A stretch of DNA of 64,000 nt. Source: Bacteroidaceae bacterium (GTDB lineage Bacteria > Bacteroidota > Bacteroidia > Bacteroidales > Bacteroidaceae). A program made the translations under genes and the position numbers. Below, in pieces: positions 31,780-39,806 of this stretch. The number at the start of each line of letters is the position of its first letter. Position 1 is the stretch's first letter. The notes below the pieces were generated by a model. It searched no databases. It had not been told where the DNA came from and saw only the letters and a program-made list of their open reading frames with translations. The stretch is from assembly GCA_017965425.1 (NCBI GenBank), contig JAGCPY010000001.1, positions 36,324-100,323 on the forward strand, written 5' to 3'.

Positions 31780-32379
31780 TCACGCTGGCAGGTTATCGAT
31801 GTTTTTGAGAAGGAAGTCGATGTCGTCAAGGCCATTCATGAGGCAGTATTTCTTGTAGCCGTTAATGGGAAAATGCTCTGAGTGGCCTGTGGCGATGTTG
31901 GTGACGGTTTGTGAAGGCAGGTCGATGAGAACTTGCGTCTGTGGGTCTTCGGCAATGCTTTGGAAGAGTTCTTGCTGGAAAGAGGGGCTGACGACAACGG
32001 GAAGAATGAAGCAGTTGAGGAGATTGTTGCGGTGAATGTCGGCAAAAGAGCTGCTGATGACGGCGCGCACGCCGTAGCCGGCAATGGCCCAGGCCGCATG
32101 TTCGCGGCTGCTGCCGCTGCCCCAGTTTTGTCCTGCCACGATGATTTCGTGCACACCTTGTCGGGGTGCCTCGCTGAAATCTTTTTGGTTCATGATGAAA
32201 TCATGAATCGCCTGGCCGTCTGCATCATATCGCAGGTCGTGCATAAAGGCGTCGCCAAAGAACTTGGGGTCGCGTGTCGTGCTGGCCAGATAACGGGCAG
32301 GAATAATGAGGTCTGTATTGCAGTTGTCGATGGCGATGGGGATGCAGGTGGACTGCACCTTATTGAATTTCTGTCTCAT
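31780..32379 (-). CDS. leuD: 3-isopropylmalate dehydratase small subunit
   Basis: This 199-residue protein has the usual LeuD length. It starts [10 protein letters not shown] and has the swivelling-domain hallmarks DLIIPARYL (about residue 24) and [19 protein letters not shown] (about residue 80), which contribute substrate-binding residues. With LeuC it isomerises 2-isopropylmalate to 3-isopropylmalate in leucine synthesis, in the cytosol. The start at 32379 overlaps the leuC stop by 4 bp (ATGA), so the subunits are translationally coupled. An upstream extension of the frame is only the antisense-free readthrough inside leuC and lacks similarity. Confidence 0.95.
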   Translation of the reverse strand: MRQKFNKVQSTCIPIAIDNCNTDLIIPARYLASTTRDPKFFGDAFMHDLRYDADGQAIHDFIMNQKDFSEAPRQGVHEIIVAGQNWGSGSSREHAAWAIAGYGVRAVISSSFADIHRNNLLNCFILPVVVSPSFQQELFQSIAEDPQTQVLIDLPSQTVTNIATGHSEHFPINGYKKYCLMNGLDDIDFLLKNIDNLPA

Positions 32380-33785
32380 AGCATTTCTCTTGGGTCTGTA
32401 ATTACTCCTGTTACGGCAGTGGCGGCCACGGTCAGAGGACTGGCCAAGATGGTGCGTGCGCCAGGACCTTGTCGCCCGACGAAATTGCGGTTGGAGGTGG
32501 AAACACAAAGCTTGCCGGCAGGCACCTTATCGGGGTTCATGGCCAGACAGGCGGAGCAGGATGGCAGACGGAGTTCAAAACCAGCCTCTTCGAGAATCTC
32601 GTCGATGCCCTCGTCTATGATCTGCTGACGCACCACCCACGAGCCTGGCACAAGCCAGGCCACCACGTTGGGCGCTTTTTTCCTGCCCTTCACCACGGAT
32701 GCGAAGGCACGGAAATCCTCGATGCGCCCGTTGGTACATGCTCCGAGGAAGACGTAATCGACGGGGGTGCCAAGCAGACGCTGGCCTGGGGTAAACTGCA
32801 TATATTGAAGTTGAGCAAGGAAATCGGCTTCATCCGCTTGCCCCCTCTTGTCCGGGATGCACTCGTCCACGGCCATCCCCTCGCCGGGGTTGGTGCCGTA
32901 GGTGATGCGAGGTGCAATGTCCTGTGCATTGAAAGTCACCTCTTTGTCAAAGACGGCATCGTCGTCGGAACGCAGTTGGCGCCATGCTTCCACGGCCTTG
33001 TCCCATGCCTCGCCCTTTGGAGCGTACTCACGCCCTTTGAGGTAGGCAAAAGTGATGTCATCCGGTGCTATCAGCCCTGCACGCGACCCCATCTCGATGG
33101 AAAGATTCGAGAGCGTGAGGCGACCTTCCATCGACATGTTACGGATGGCAGAACCGGCATATTCCACGGCATAACCTGTGGCGCCACCGGTTGTCATCTT
33201 TGCCATGATGTAAAGCGCTACATCCTTCGCCGTCACGCCCTTGCATAATTCGCCTTCGATGTTGATGCGCATCGTCTTTGGCTTCTGTTGGAGAATGCAC
33301 TGCGAGGCCAGCACCTGAGCGACTTCGCTCGTACCAATTCCCATCGCGACGGCTCCGACAGCTCCGTGGGTGCTCGTATGCGAGTCGCCACAGACGATGG
33401 TCATCCCCGGCAGAGAAAGTCCTTTCTCGGGACCTACGACATGGATGATGCCATTGTCCTTCGTGCCCATATCGAAGTGGCTGATACCGAACTCCTTGCA
33501 GTTGCGTTTCAAGGCCTCCATTTGCCTGACTCCTACTGGAAGCGGCTCGCTGGCAGTGCTGGGTGTATTGTGGTCGGGCATGGCGAAAATCTGTTTGGGT
33601 CTCAGCACTTTCAAGCCCTTGTCGCGAAGTGTGTCGAACGCCTGCGGCGAAGTCACCTCGTGGAGGTAGAGGCGGTCGATGTACAACTGTGTAGGGCCGT
33701 CCTCTACGTTTTGCACGACATGGGCATCCCAGATTTTGTCAAAAAGTGTGCGCCCTCTCGGTTCTTGTTGTCGAAATGTGCTCAT
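32376..33785 (-). CDS. leuC: 3-isopropylmalate dehydratase large subunit
   Basis: This 469-residue member of the aconitase family has its [4Fe-4S] ligands intact: Cys350 in GACTNGR, and Cys410 and Cys413 in [12 protein letters not shown]. Other family blocks are MPDHNTPST (about residue 69) and [19 protein letters not shown] (about 130). It pairs with LeuD for the second step of leucine synthesis. The usual companions leuA and leuB are not adjacent, so this is a two-gene operon here. A -7 box (TACCTTTG) lies about 30 bp upstream of the start. Confidence 0.96.
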   Translation of the reverse strand: MSTFRQQEPRGRTLFDKIWDAHVVQNVEDGPTQLYIDRLYLHEVTSPQAFDTLRDKGLKVLRPKQIFAMPDHNTPSTASEPLPVGVRQMEALKRNCKEFGISHFDMGTKDNGIIHVVGPEKGLSLPGMTIVCGDSHTSTHGAVGAVAMGIGTSEVAQVLASQCILQQKPKTMRINIEGELCKGVTAKDVALYIMAKMTTGGATGYAVEYAGSAIRNMSMEGRLTLSNLSIEMGSRAGLIAPDDITFAYLKGREYAPKGEAWDKAVEAWRQLRSDDDAVFDKEVTFNAQDIAPRITYGTNPGEGMAVDECIPDKRGQADEADFLAQLQYMQFTPGQRLLGTPVDYVFLGACTNGRIEDFRAFASVVKGRKKAPNVVAWLVPGSWVVRQQIIDEGIDEILEEAGFELRLPSCSACLAMNPDKVPAGKLCVSTSNRNFVGRQGPGARTILASPLTVAATAVTGVITDPREML

Positions 33786-33814
33786 TGATTATATTACTTC
33801 ATCGAATTTGGGGA

Positions 33815-33822
33815 CAAAGGTA
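33815..33822 (-). promoter_or_regulatory. -7 box of the leuCD promoter
   Basis: On the minus strand the sequence reads TACCTTTG, matching TAnnTTTG, 30 bp before the leuC ATG. No clear TTTG -33 box is found at the expected distance, so only the -7 part is supported. Confidence 0.55.
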
Positions 33823-33945
33823 AAAAAAAGATAGAAAAGGAGCGAAAGGAAAAGCGAAAATCTTTATCCATGCACTCAGAAAAACACATGACGGCATATA
33901 AAAACGGTTTCGCCAACGTCCCTGTTACGGCTTAGAAATTGCACA

Positions 33946-34233
33946 TTTTTTGCTGTAGGATAAGCAAAAAACAGACCCTATTTTTACATTTTGTTCAAAT
34001 ATTATCTACATATAACAAAAATCATCTTCCTAATTGAATATTTGTATTTCAATGATTTAAATGTAATAGGTAGAGGAGTAGATAATTTATATCAAACAAT
34101 AGGAAGAAGAATGTTAGTTTTGCTCCCATCAGCTGTTCAGCCAAACACCTTTTGCCGTACACGGCAAAGGTAGAAGGTGCACACAAAACAAGGCGAAGGT
34201 GTACACGTTCCTGTGAGAAAGTGCACACGTTCC
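33946..34233. other. gene-free leuC upstream region with hairpins and dispersed motifs
   Basis: The 464 bp between leuC and the Nudix gene holds no credible gene. It contains a hairpin TTTTTTGCT/AGCAAAAAA (33946-33954 with 33963-33971, 8-nt loop) that could terminate in either direction, an A+T-rich stretch (34000-34110), a hairpin TTTGCCG/CGGCAAA (34151-34157 with 34162-34168), and three copies of the dispersed motif: a partial GAAGGTGCACAC near 34173, the exact GAAGGTGTACACGTTCC at 34195-34211, and a variant at 34217-34233. These lie just beyond the Nudix stop codon. Confidence 0.6.
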
Positions 34234-34249
34234 GCTGAAACGGTAAAGA

Positions 34250-34789
34250 TCAGAAGTGGGAAAAGTATTTGTAGAGGGGAGCCATCATGGAAACCTGCAT
34301 GAAGTCTCCCTGAAGCAGCATCTCCTTGACGCGTTCCTGTGGAAAGGTATAGACTTCAATGTCCTCAGTGTCATCGAGATGCTGTGTGGCCGTTTTCTCC
34401 ACTCCGATGGCGAGGAAGCTGTGAGTGATGTTGTTCATAGAGCTGGCGTTGCAGGTAAACTGCATGACTTCCTGCCACTGGCCACCGGTGTATCCTGTCT
34501 CCTCCATCAGTTCGCGTTTGGCGGCGTCCATAGGGTCTTCCCCAGGTTCGACGCAGCCGGCGACGATTTCGAAGCAAGTGCGTCCGAGGCCGTGGCGATA
34601 TTGCCTGATGATGACCATTTCGCCGTCGGTGGTGATGGCAATGACGTTGATCCAGGTTGGGTATTCAAGTACGTAGTATTCGTCGTTGATGCGCCCGTCG
34701 GGCAGCTGACAAGTGTCGCGCCTTGCGGTCAGCCACGGGCGACGGAAGAGGTATTCCGAAGAGAGCGTTTTCCAGTTGAGGTCCTTCAT
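34250..34789 (-). CDS. Nudix hydrolase, ADP-sugar pyrophosphatase type
   Basis: This 179-residue protein has an intact Nudix box at residues 78-100: G78, E84, then REL-x-EE-x-GY from Arg92 to Tyr100. The surrounding sequence (VIIRQYRHGLGRTCFEIVAG) is typical of the ADP-ribose/ADP-sugar pyrophosphatase branch. It would hydrolyse a nucleoside diphosphate linked to another group in the cytosol; the exact substrate is unknown. I place the start at ATG 34789, which gives the normal family length; the frame is open upstream only as readthrough of the rhamnulokinase region. It lies 37 bp after the rhamnulokinase stop and is probably the last gene of that transcript. Confidence 0.87.
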   Translation of the reverse strand: MKDLNWKTLSSEYLFRRPWLTARRDTCQLPDGRINDEYYVLEYPTWINVIAITTDGEMVIIRQYRHGLGRTCFEIVAGCVEPGEDPMDAAKRELMEETGYTGGQWQEVMQFTCNASSMNNITHSFLAIGVEKTATQHLDDTEDIEVYTFPQERVKEMLLQGDFMQVSMMAPLYKYFSHF

Positions 34790-34826
34790 AATGAGAGAGG
34801 AAGAGATGGTGATGGAGAAGGAGAAA

Positions 34827-36281
34827 TTACCGCGGGCGATATTCTTGAATATCAATGCTTCTGGCGATGAGCGCCCGCATGTCAGAGAGCGTGTTGACAA
34901 GGCCATTGGCGCGCACCTGCACGAGGACGTTCCCGAGGGCAGTTCCCTCTTGTGGTCCGGCAATGACGGGCAGTTGAAGGGCGTCTGCGGTGAACTGCAT
35001 GAGATATTGATTTCGAGAGCCTCCGCCGATGACGTGCAGACGCTGGATGTCGATGTCTGTGAGGTTCCTCAAGAGTCCGATGACGTCACGATAACGGGCT
35101 GCGAGCGAGCGGAAGATGACGCGAACAAAATCGGCTGGAGTCTGCGGCAGAGGCTGGTGTGTCTCGGTGAGGTATTCGCAGATGGCGGCCGTCATGGAAG
35201 CCGGATGGGCGAAGCGCGGGTCGTCGGGGTTGATGATGCTATCGCAGGAAGATGTGAGACAGAGTGCGTTGAGTTCGTTGACGTCGGCGGGAACGGTGGC
35301 AGTTGTGACGTCGCCTGCGGGAAGAGAAGAGGCCGCAGCCATCCACTCCTTTCGACATTGTTCGAAAATCCAGAGGCCGGTGATGTTTTTGAGGAAGCGT
35401 GTCGTGTGGTCGAGCCCGCCTTCGTTGGTGAAGTTCTCGGCGAAGCTGTCTTTGTTGATGATGGGCGTCGCCGATTCCACACCGAGCAGGCTCCACGTGC
35501 CGCAGCTGAGGTAGGCGAAATGCGCGTCTTCGGCAGGCACAGCGGCTACGGCAGAGGCGGTGTCGTGAGAGGCGACGGCAACAACGGGAACGGCTCCGAG
35601 ACCGGTCGCAGCTTGCACTTGAGGCAATAGCGTCCCCACGTGCTGTCCGGGTTGCACAAGACGCCCGAAGTGATGCCGTTCGAGCCCTACGGTCTTCAGC
35701 AGTTCGGGGTCGAGGTCGCCCGTGCGCGGATTGAGCATCTGGGACGTGGAGGCGACGGTGAACTCACAGACGGCCTCGCCCGTGAGCATGTAGATGAGCG
35801 CGTCTGGAATGAAGAGGATTTTGTCGGCATCCTGAAGAGCCACACAGCCCTCCCTTCGCAGGGTGTCGAGTTGGAAGAGGGTGTTGAACGGCATGAACTG
35901 GATTCCGGTGCGTTCATAGACTTCCTGCTGCGGCATTCGGTTGGCGAAAAAGTGCTGCATAGCTCCGTCGGTATGCGGGTCACGATAACAATAAGGAAGT
36001 CCAAGCAGCTGGCCGTCTTTACCAAAGAATGCGACGTCGCATCCCCAGGTGTCGATGCCGATGCTCTTCAGTTCCACGCCCTCGGCCTTTACTTTCTGCA
36101 AAGCCTTGATAATCTCACCATAGAGGTGGGGCAGATTCCAGAAGATGTGTCCGCCGACAGGCAGCTGCGGATTCTCGAAACGGGTGAATTCTCGCATTTG
36201 AACACGCTGTCCGTCAAAGGTGGAGAGGACGGTGCGGCCGCTGGTGGCTCCCAAGTCCACGGCAAGATAAGTAGAAGGCAT
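34827..36281 (-). CDS. rhaB: rhamnulokinase (FGGY family)
   Basis: This 484-residue protein is close to the usual 489 of RhaB. It begins with the sugar-kinase phosphate loop LAVDLGATSGR and has GIDTWGCDVAF (about residue 75), the catalytic base Asp240 in VASHDTASAVAA, LSCGTWSLLG and the C-terminal adenosine loop VIGGGSRNQYLMQ. RhaB phosphorylates L-rhamnulose in the cytosol. No rhaA, rhaD, transporter or RhaR gene is in the window, so it is away from a canonical rhamnose operon; 28 bp separate it from the upstream ABC permease. A GH88/GH105 gene, a family often acting on rhamnogalacturonan, lies 3 kb away, which fits rhamnose use but does not prove it. Confidence 0.9.
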   Translation of the reverse strand: MPSTYLAVDLGATSGRTVLSTFDGQRVQMREFTRFENPQLPVGGHIFWNLPHLYGEIIKALQKVKAEGVELKSIGIDTWGCDVAFFGKDGQLLGLPYCYRDPHTDGAMQHFFANRMPQQEVYERTGIQFMPFNTLFQLDTLRREGCVALQDADKILFIPDALIYMLTGEAVCEFTVASTSQMLNPRTGDLDPELLKTVGLERHHFGRLVQPGQHVGTLLPQVQAATGLGAVPVVAVASHDTASAVAAVPAEDAHFAYLSCGTWSLLGVESATPIINKDSFAENFTNEGGLDHTTRFLKNITGLWIFEQCRKEWMAAASSLPAGDVTTATVPADVNELNALCLTSSCDSIINPDDPRFAHPASMTAAICEYLTETHQPLPQTPADFVRVIFRSLAARYRDVIGLLRNLTDIDIQRLHVIGGGSRNQYLMQFTADALQLPVIAGPQEGTALGNVLVQVRANGLVNTLSDMRALIARSIDIQEYRPR

Positions 36282-36309
36282 AGCAGATATGATAAGAGTG
36301 AAACAATAA

Positions 36310-37494
36310 TCAATTGAAGATGGAACGTCCGACCGCCTTACGGATTTCAAACATATAGATGAGGCAGGACAGGAGGAAGTAGATGGCGGCAAGAATCCAC
36401 AATGCCATGATTTCCGTCTGGCAATCGCCCAAAGACGCGCCCATGCCTTGAATGCGCACATAGGCGTTCAAGCCCCAAGTAGAAGGGAAGACGGCTCCCA
36501 CGGCTTTCCAGAGGGGCGGAATGGCACTTCCCGGCCAGCTGACACCGCTCAGGAACAGCAACGGAATGGACATGAAGACAAAGAGTAGAATGCAGTCCTC
36601 GCGCCGGTAGATGAAGCTGGAATAGAAGATGGCCATGTAGGTGCAAGCCAGCAGATACGGCACGAAGAAGCTGAACAAGTCCCAGAAGTGGCCCAACTGG
36701 GGCAGACCGAACCAACGCGTCACGCAGACGGCCATGTAGAACCCCATTAGCAGGAAGAGCAGGAAGTAAACAAGACCTTTGCCGAGCACAATCGCCAAAG
36801 TGCTCTTGTAGTACTTCGACGGAGGAATGACGAGCCCACGGAAGCGCTCACGCGAACGCCCCATCGACATGCCAACGCCCAAGCACAGAGCCTGTTGCAG
36901 AATGAGCATCAGGACTGGCGGAATGAGGAAAGCGGCAAAACCTCCAGCAGAATTATAGAGTTTCACTTCCTCGAAACGAATCGGCCAACGTGCAACCTCT
37001 TCCTCTCGTGCCGTGGTGTTGGCCTGACGCTCAATCACCTTGATGTTGCGGTTCAGTTCCTGAGCCACATTGATGATGCCGAGGTAGGCCACTTTATAAT
37101 AGAGCATCGAGGTGAGGTCACTGTATAACCCGACAACCGTTTGCTGCCCACGCCAAAGTCGCAAGTCGAACTCACGAGGTATGAGCAAGATGCCATAGAC
37201 ATCTCGACGTCGCATGAGTTCCTGCGCTTCAGCCATGCTGGTGCAATGGGCCGCAATCTGCACCTCCGGTGTAGCATCCACACGTCGGATGAAATCGCGG
37301 CTTCGGTCGCTCATGTTTTCATCGACGACACAGACAGGCAACTCGCGCTGCGTCTCGGTGTCATAGATCATGGCATAGAGCAACGGATATGCCAATGGCA
37401 GGAGCACGACGAAGATGAGGATGCCTTCGTCCTTGACCAACTCGCAAAGTTCGTCCCACCAAACGTGAATAATCGGAAACTTGGGCTTTCTCAT
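36310..37494 (-). CDS. ABC-2 type transporter permease
   Basis: This 394-residue membrane protein has one N-terminal transmembrane segment (about 25-44, ILIFVVLLPLAYPLLYAMIY), a large extracytoplasmic domain (about 45-170) and five or six further segments from residue 175 on (AAFLIPPVLMLILQQAL, YFLLFLLMGFYMAVC, LLFVFMSIPLLFLSGVSWPG, IMALWILAAIYFLLSCLIY). This is the YbhR/YhiN-like ABC-2 layout. It starts inside the stop codon of the paralogous permease (4-bp ATGA overlap), so the two probably form a heterodimer. With the HlyD and TolC proteins it would make a trans-envelope exporter. No ATPase gene is in the cluster. Confidence 0.88.
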   Translation of the reverse strand: MRKPKFPIIHVWWDELCELVKDEGILIFVVLLPLAYPLLYAMIYDTETQRELPVCVVDENMSDRSRDFIRRVDATPEVQIAAHCTSMAEAQELMRRRDVYGILLIPREFDLRLWRGQQTVVGLYSDLTSMLYYKVAYLGIINVAQELNRNIKVIERQANTTAREEEVARWPIRFEEVKLYNSAGGFAAFLIPPVLMLILQQALCLGVGMSMGRSRERFRGLVIPPSKYYKSTLAIVLGKGLVYFLLFLLMGFYMAVCVTRWFGLPQLGHFWDLFSFFVPYLLACTYMAIFYSSFIYRREDCILLFVFMSIPLLFLSGVSWPGSAIPPLWKAVGAVFPSTWGLNAYVRIQGMGASLGDCQTEIMALWILAAIYFLLSCLIYMFEIRKAVGRSIFN

Positions 37495-38732
37495 TCTTTA
37501 TATTCTTTATTGAGTAACGCATCCTCCAGGCGGAAGGCAAAAAACTGAGGCAAGAGATAAATGGCTACCAATGCCACCACGCTTGTCCATACATAGCTGA
37601 TGGAGTAGCCGTTCAAAGCCTGATTGACGTAGATGAGGAAGTAATGGTGAAGGGGGAAAATATTCGACAGCCATTGGAAAGGCAAAGCCATAGCAGACAC
37701 GGGGAAGGAGAATCCTGCCAGCGAGAACTGCATCACGCCCAAGAGCGAACAGGCAGACATGGCCATGCGCATCTGTCCCGGAAAGGCCTCAAACATCAGC
37801 AGGCCGAAGCCCTGAGAGGACAGCACAGCGAGAAATCCCCAAAGCATCATGCGTGGGACGCCACATGCACACGGGAACTGTAGATAGCTGTAGAAGACAA
37901 GGTCGATAAGCCAGAAGATGATGGTGTAGAGCATTGTTTGCGGCAGCAACTTCCCTAAAATGATGATGCCGATGTTGCCTTTTCCCATGTTGTAGAGTTT
38001 CTTCTGCTTCCCTCGTTTCCATTCGTTGCCGAAGGTATAGCTGGTCGTGAGCATGATAACAATCATCAAGAGCCCCGGCACGATGAGGTTTGACAAGACC
38101 ACGGAATAGTTCAGATAAGCGTTGCCCAGGGGATGAGCCTCAATGACGATTGGCTGAAGTGTTCCCATGATTTGGTCGTCTCGAAAACCTTTCGCACGCA
38201 TCGTGGCGCGAGTCATGGCCAAGCCGGCCATCTCGCCCATCTTTCTCATGTCCTTCATCAGCAAGGATGCAGGTACGTAGTAGGAGTCATTGGTATAGAA
38301 CGAGATGACGGGCTGACGCTGTGTCAGCGCTTTCTCGGTCGTTCCTTTGGGTATGCAGAAGATGGCATAGACTTCTCCCCGTTGCATAGCTTCACGCGCC
38401 TCGGTGAAGCTCTTTGTCTGGACGACGAAGTTCGTTTCTTCCATCGTTCCCAAGATGCGGGTGAGCTGTCTCGTCACATGCGTGTCGTCCTCGTCCACCA
38501 AGGCTGCTGGCAGTTTGGTGGGCAGTCCCGCCTGCATCAGGCTTGTGAACATCCACAAGAACCCGAGGGGTGCGACGAACATGATGATCAGGAAGATGGG
38601 TCGTTGTCCGAACGTGCGCAGTTCCCGCCGTGTGATGTGCCAGAGCGCTCTGATGGCAGCAGCGATTCCCCGCTCATGTTCTTGCCGTGAGGAGTCGTAT
38701 GCCAGAGGCTGATTGTGATTTGTTTCTTTCAT
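37491..38732 (-). CDS. ABC-2 type transporter permease
   Basis: This 413-residue protein has the same layout as the next permease: cytosolic N-terminus (1-45), a transmembrane segment (about 46-66, LIIMFVAPLGFLWMF), a periplasmic domain, and several C-terminal segments (SNLIVPGLLMIVIMLTTSYT, MLYTIIFWLIDLVFYSYL, MLWGFLAVLSSQGFGLLMF, SVVALVAIYLLPQFFAF). The motif SFPVSAMALPFQWLSNIFPL is typical of ABC-2 permeases. Substrates of such Bacteroidetes systems include drugs and lipids, but none is known here. It follows the HlyD gene by 23 bp. Confidence 0.88.
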   Translation of the reverse strand: MKETNHNQPLAYDSSRQEHERGIAAAIRALWHITRRELRTFGQRPIFLIIMFVAPLGFLWMFTSLMQAGLPTKLPAALVDEDDTHVTRQLTRILGTMEETNFVVQTKSFTEAREAMQRGEVYAIFCIPKGTTEKALTQRQPVISFYTNDSYYVPASLLMKDMRKMGEMAGLAMTRATMRAKGFRDDQIMGTLQPIVIEAHPLGNAYLNYSVVLSNLIVPGLLMIVIMLTTSYTFGNEWKRGKQKKLYNMGKGNIGIIILGKLLPQTMLYTIIFWLIDLVFYSYLQFPCACGVPRMMLWGFLAVLSSQGFGLLMFEAFPGQMRMAMSACSLLGVMQFSLAGFSFPVSAMALPFQWLSNIFPLHHYFLIYVNQALNGYSISYVWTSVVALVAIYLLPQFFAFRLEDALLNKEYKE

Positions 38733-38755
38733 GAGTTGTGGAAGCGGTGCATCCT

Positions 38756-39742
38756 TTATTTGATGATGGCAGTCATACCCGCCAGCACATCCTTGATGTC
38801 AGCTTGGTTCAGAGGCATTGCAGTCACCTCAAATGTCTTGAGGTCATACTGATCCAGCGCTTTCGTAGCCTTCCACGTGGCATAGCTTCCCATGACATTG
38901 ATGGCGGTAATGCGCACCTTCAGTTCACGGTCGAGAGCCGGCATGTACACCATCAATTCAGTACCCACGGTCATTCCGGGCAGGTAGTCTTCCCGCACGT
39001 TGAAAATGAATCTGACGTCGTCTGTGCGTGCAATGTTCATGATGGGTGCTCCTTGTCCAACGAGCTCGCCGACTTTCGGGAAAACCTCGGTGACGGTTCC
39101 GTCCGCGGTGGCCAGAAGCACCGTTTCTTTCATGTATCCCTCTACTTCGCTGATGGCACCTTTCGCTCTCTGCACCTGCGCACGTGCGGCAGCCTTGTCT
39201 TCGTTTCTTGCACCTTCTTTGGCCATCTCATACTGGCTATGTGCGGCCTTTTCGGTGGCTTGCATCGCTTTCAACTGCGCCTCTGCCTCATCTCGTTTCT
39301 GTGCAGGAATCACTCCTTCGTCGAACAGGCGTGCCACGCGGTCGTATGTCTTCTGAGCCACCTCCAGGCCAGCCAGCGCCTTCTGCCAGAGTTCGAAAGC
39401 ACCTTGAATCTCCTGCTGCCGTGCTCCGTTCTGAGCCTTTTGCTCGATAGCTCTGGCAGCCGCTTCCGCCGCCTCAGCCTGTTGCATCTTCGCCATCACT
39501 TCGGGCGAATCCATGATGACCAGTGTGTCACCAGCCTTGACCTTGTCGCCGGTCTTAACCTTCAGTTCCTTCACCCTGCTTGGCACCTTGCTCGAGATGC
39601 GGTAATCCGATGTTTCCGCCTGCCCTTGCAACACCTCTTTAGGTTTGGGCAGGAAGATTCCGACGAGGATGACAAGCGCCATGACGCCCACCAGCACGAG
39701 TGCAATGATGAGCAGATTGTTCAGTTTCGTTTTTTTCGCCAT
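38756..39742 (-). CDS. HlyD-type membrane fusion protein
   Basis: This 328-residue periplasmic adaptor has a signal anchor (about 8-29, NLLIIALVLVGVMALVILVG), a first lipoyl half (VKAGDTLVIMDSPEV), a long alanine/glutamine/glutamate-rich coiled coil (about 75-195, QAEAAEAAARAIEQKAQNGA), the second lipoyl half (LATADGTVTEVFPKVGELVG) and a beta barrel to the end. It would join the inner-membrane permeases to the TolC channel. The start at ATG 39742 (MAKKTKLNN) is preferred; a few more upstream codons are open. It begins 64 bp after the TolC stop. Confidence 0.9.
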   Translation of the reverse strand: MAKKTKLNNLLIIALVLVGVMALVILVGIFLPKPKEVLQGQAETSDYRISSKVPSRVKELKVKTGDKVKAGDTLVIMDSPEVMAKMQQAEAAEAAARAIEQKAQNGARQQEIQGAFELWQKALAGLEVAQKTYDRVARLFDEGVIPAQKRDEAEAQLKAMQATEKAAHSQYEMAKEGARNEDKAAARAQVQRAKGAISEVEGYMKETVLLATADGTVTEVFPKVGELVGQGAPIMNIARTDDVRFIFNVREDYLPGMTVGTELMVYMPALDRELKVRITAINVMGSYATWKATKALDQYDLKTFEVTAMPLNQADIKDVLAGMTAIIK

Positions 39743-39806
39743 AATATACACGGCCGGAGCCGCTGTTTTAAGTTGTTATCTATTGTTTAAGAGTTATCTT
39801 ATTCAT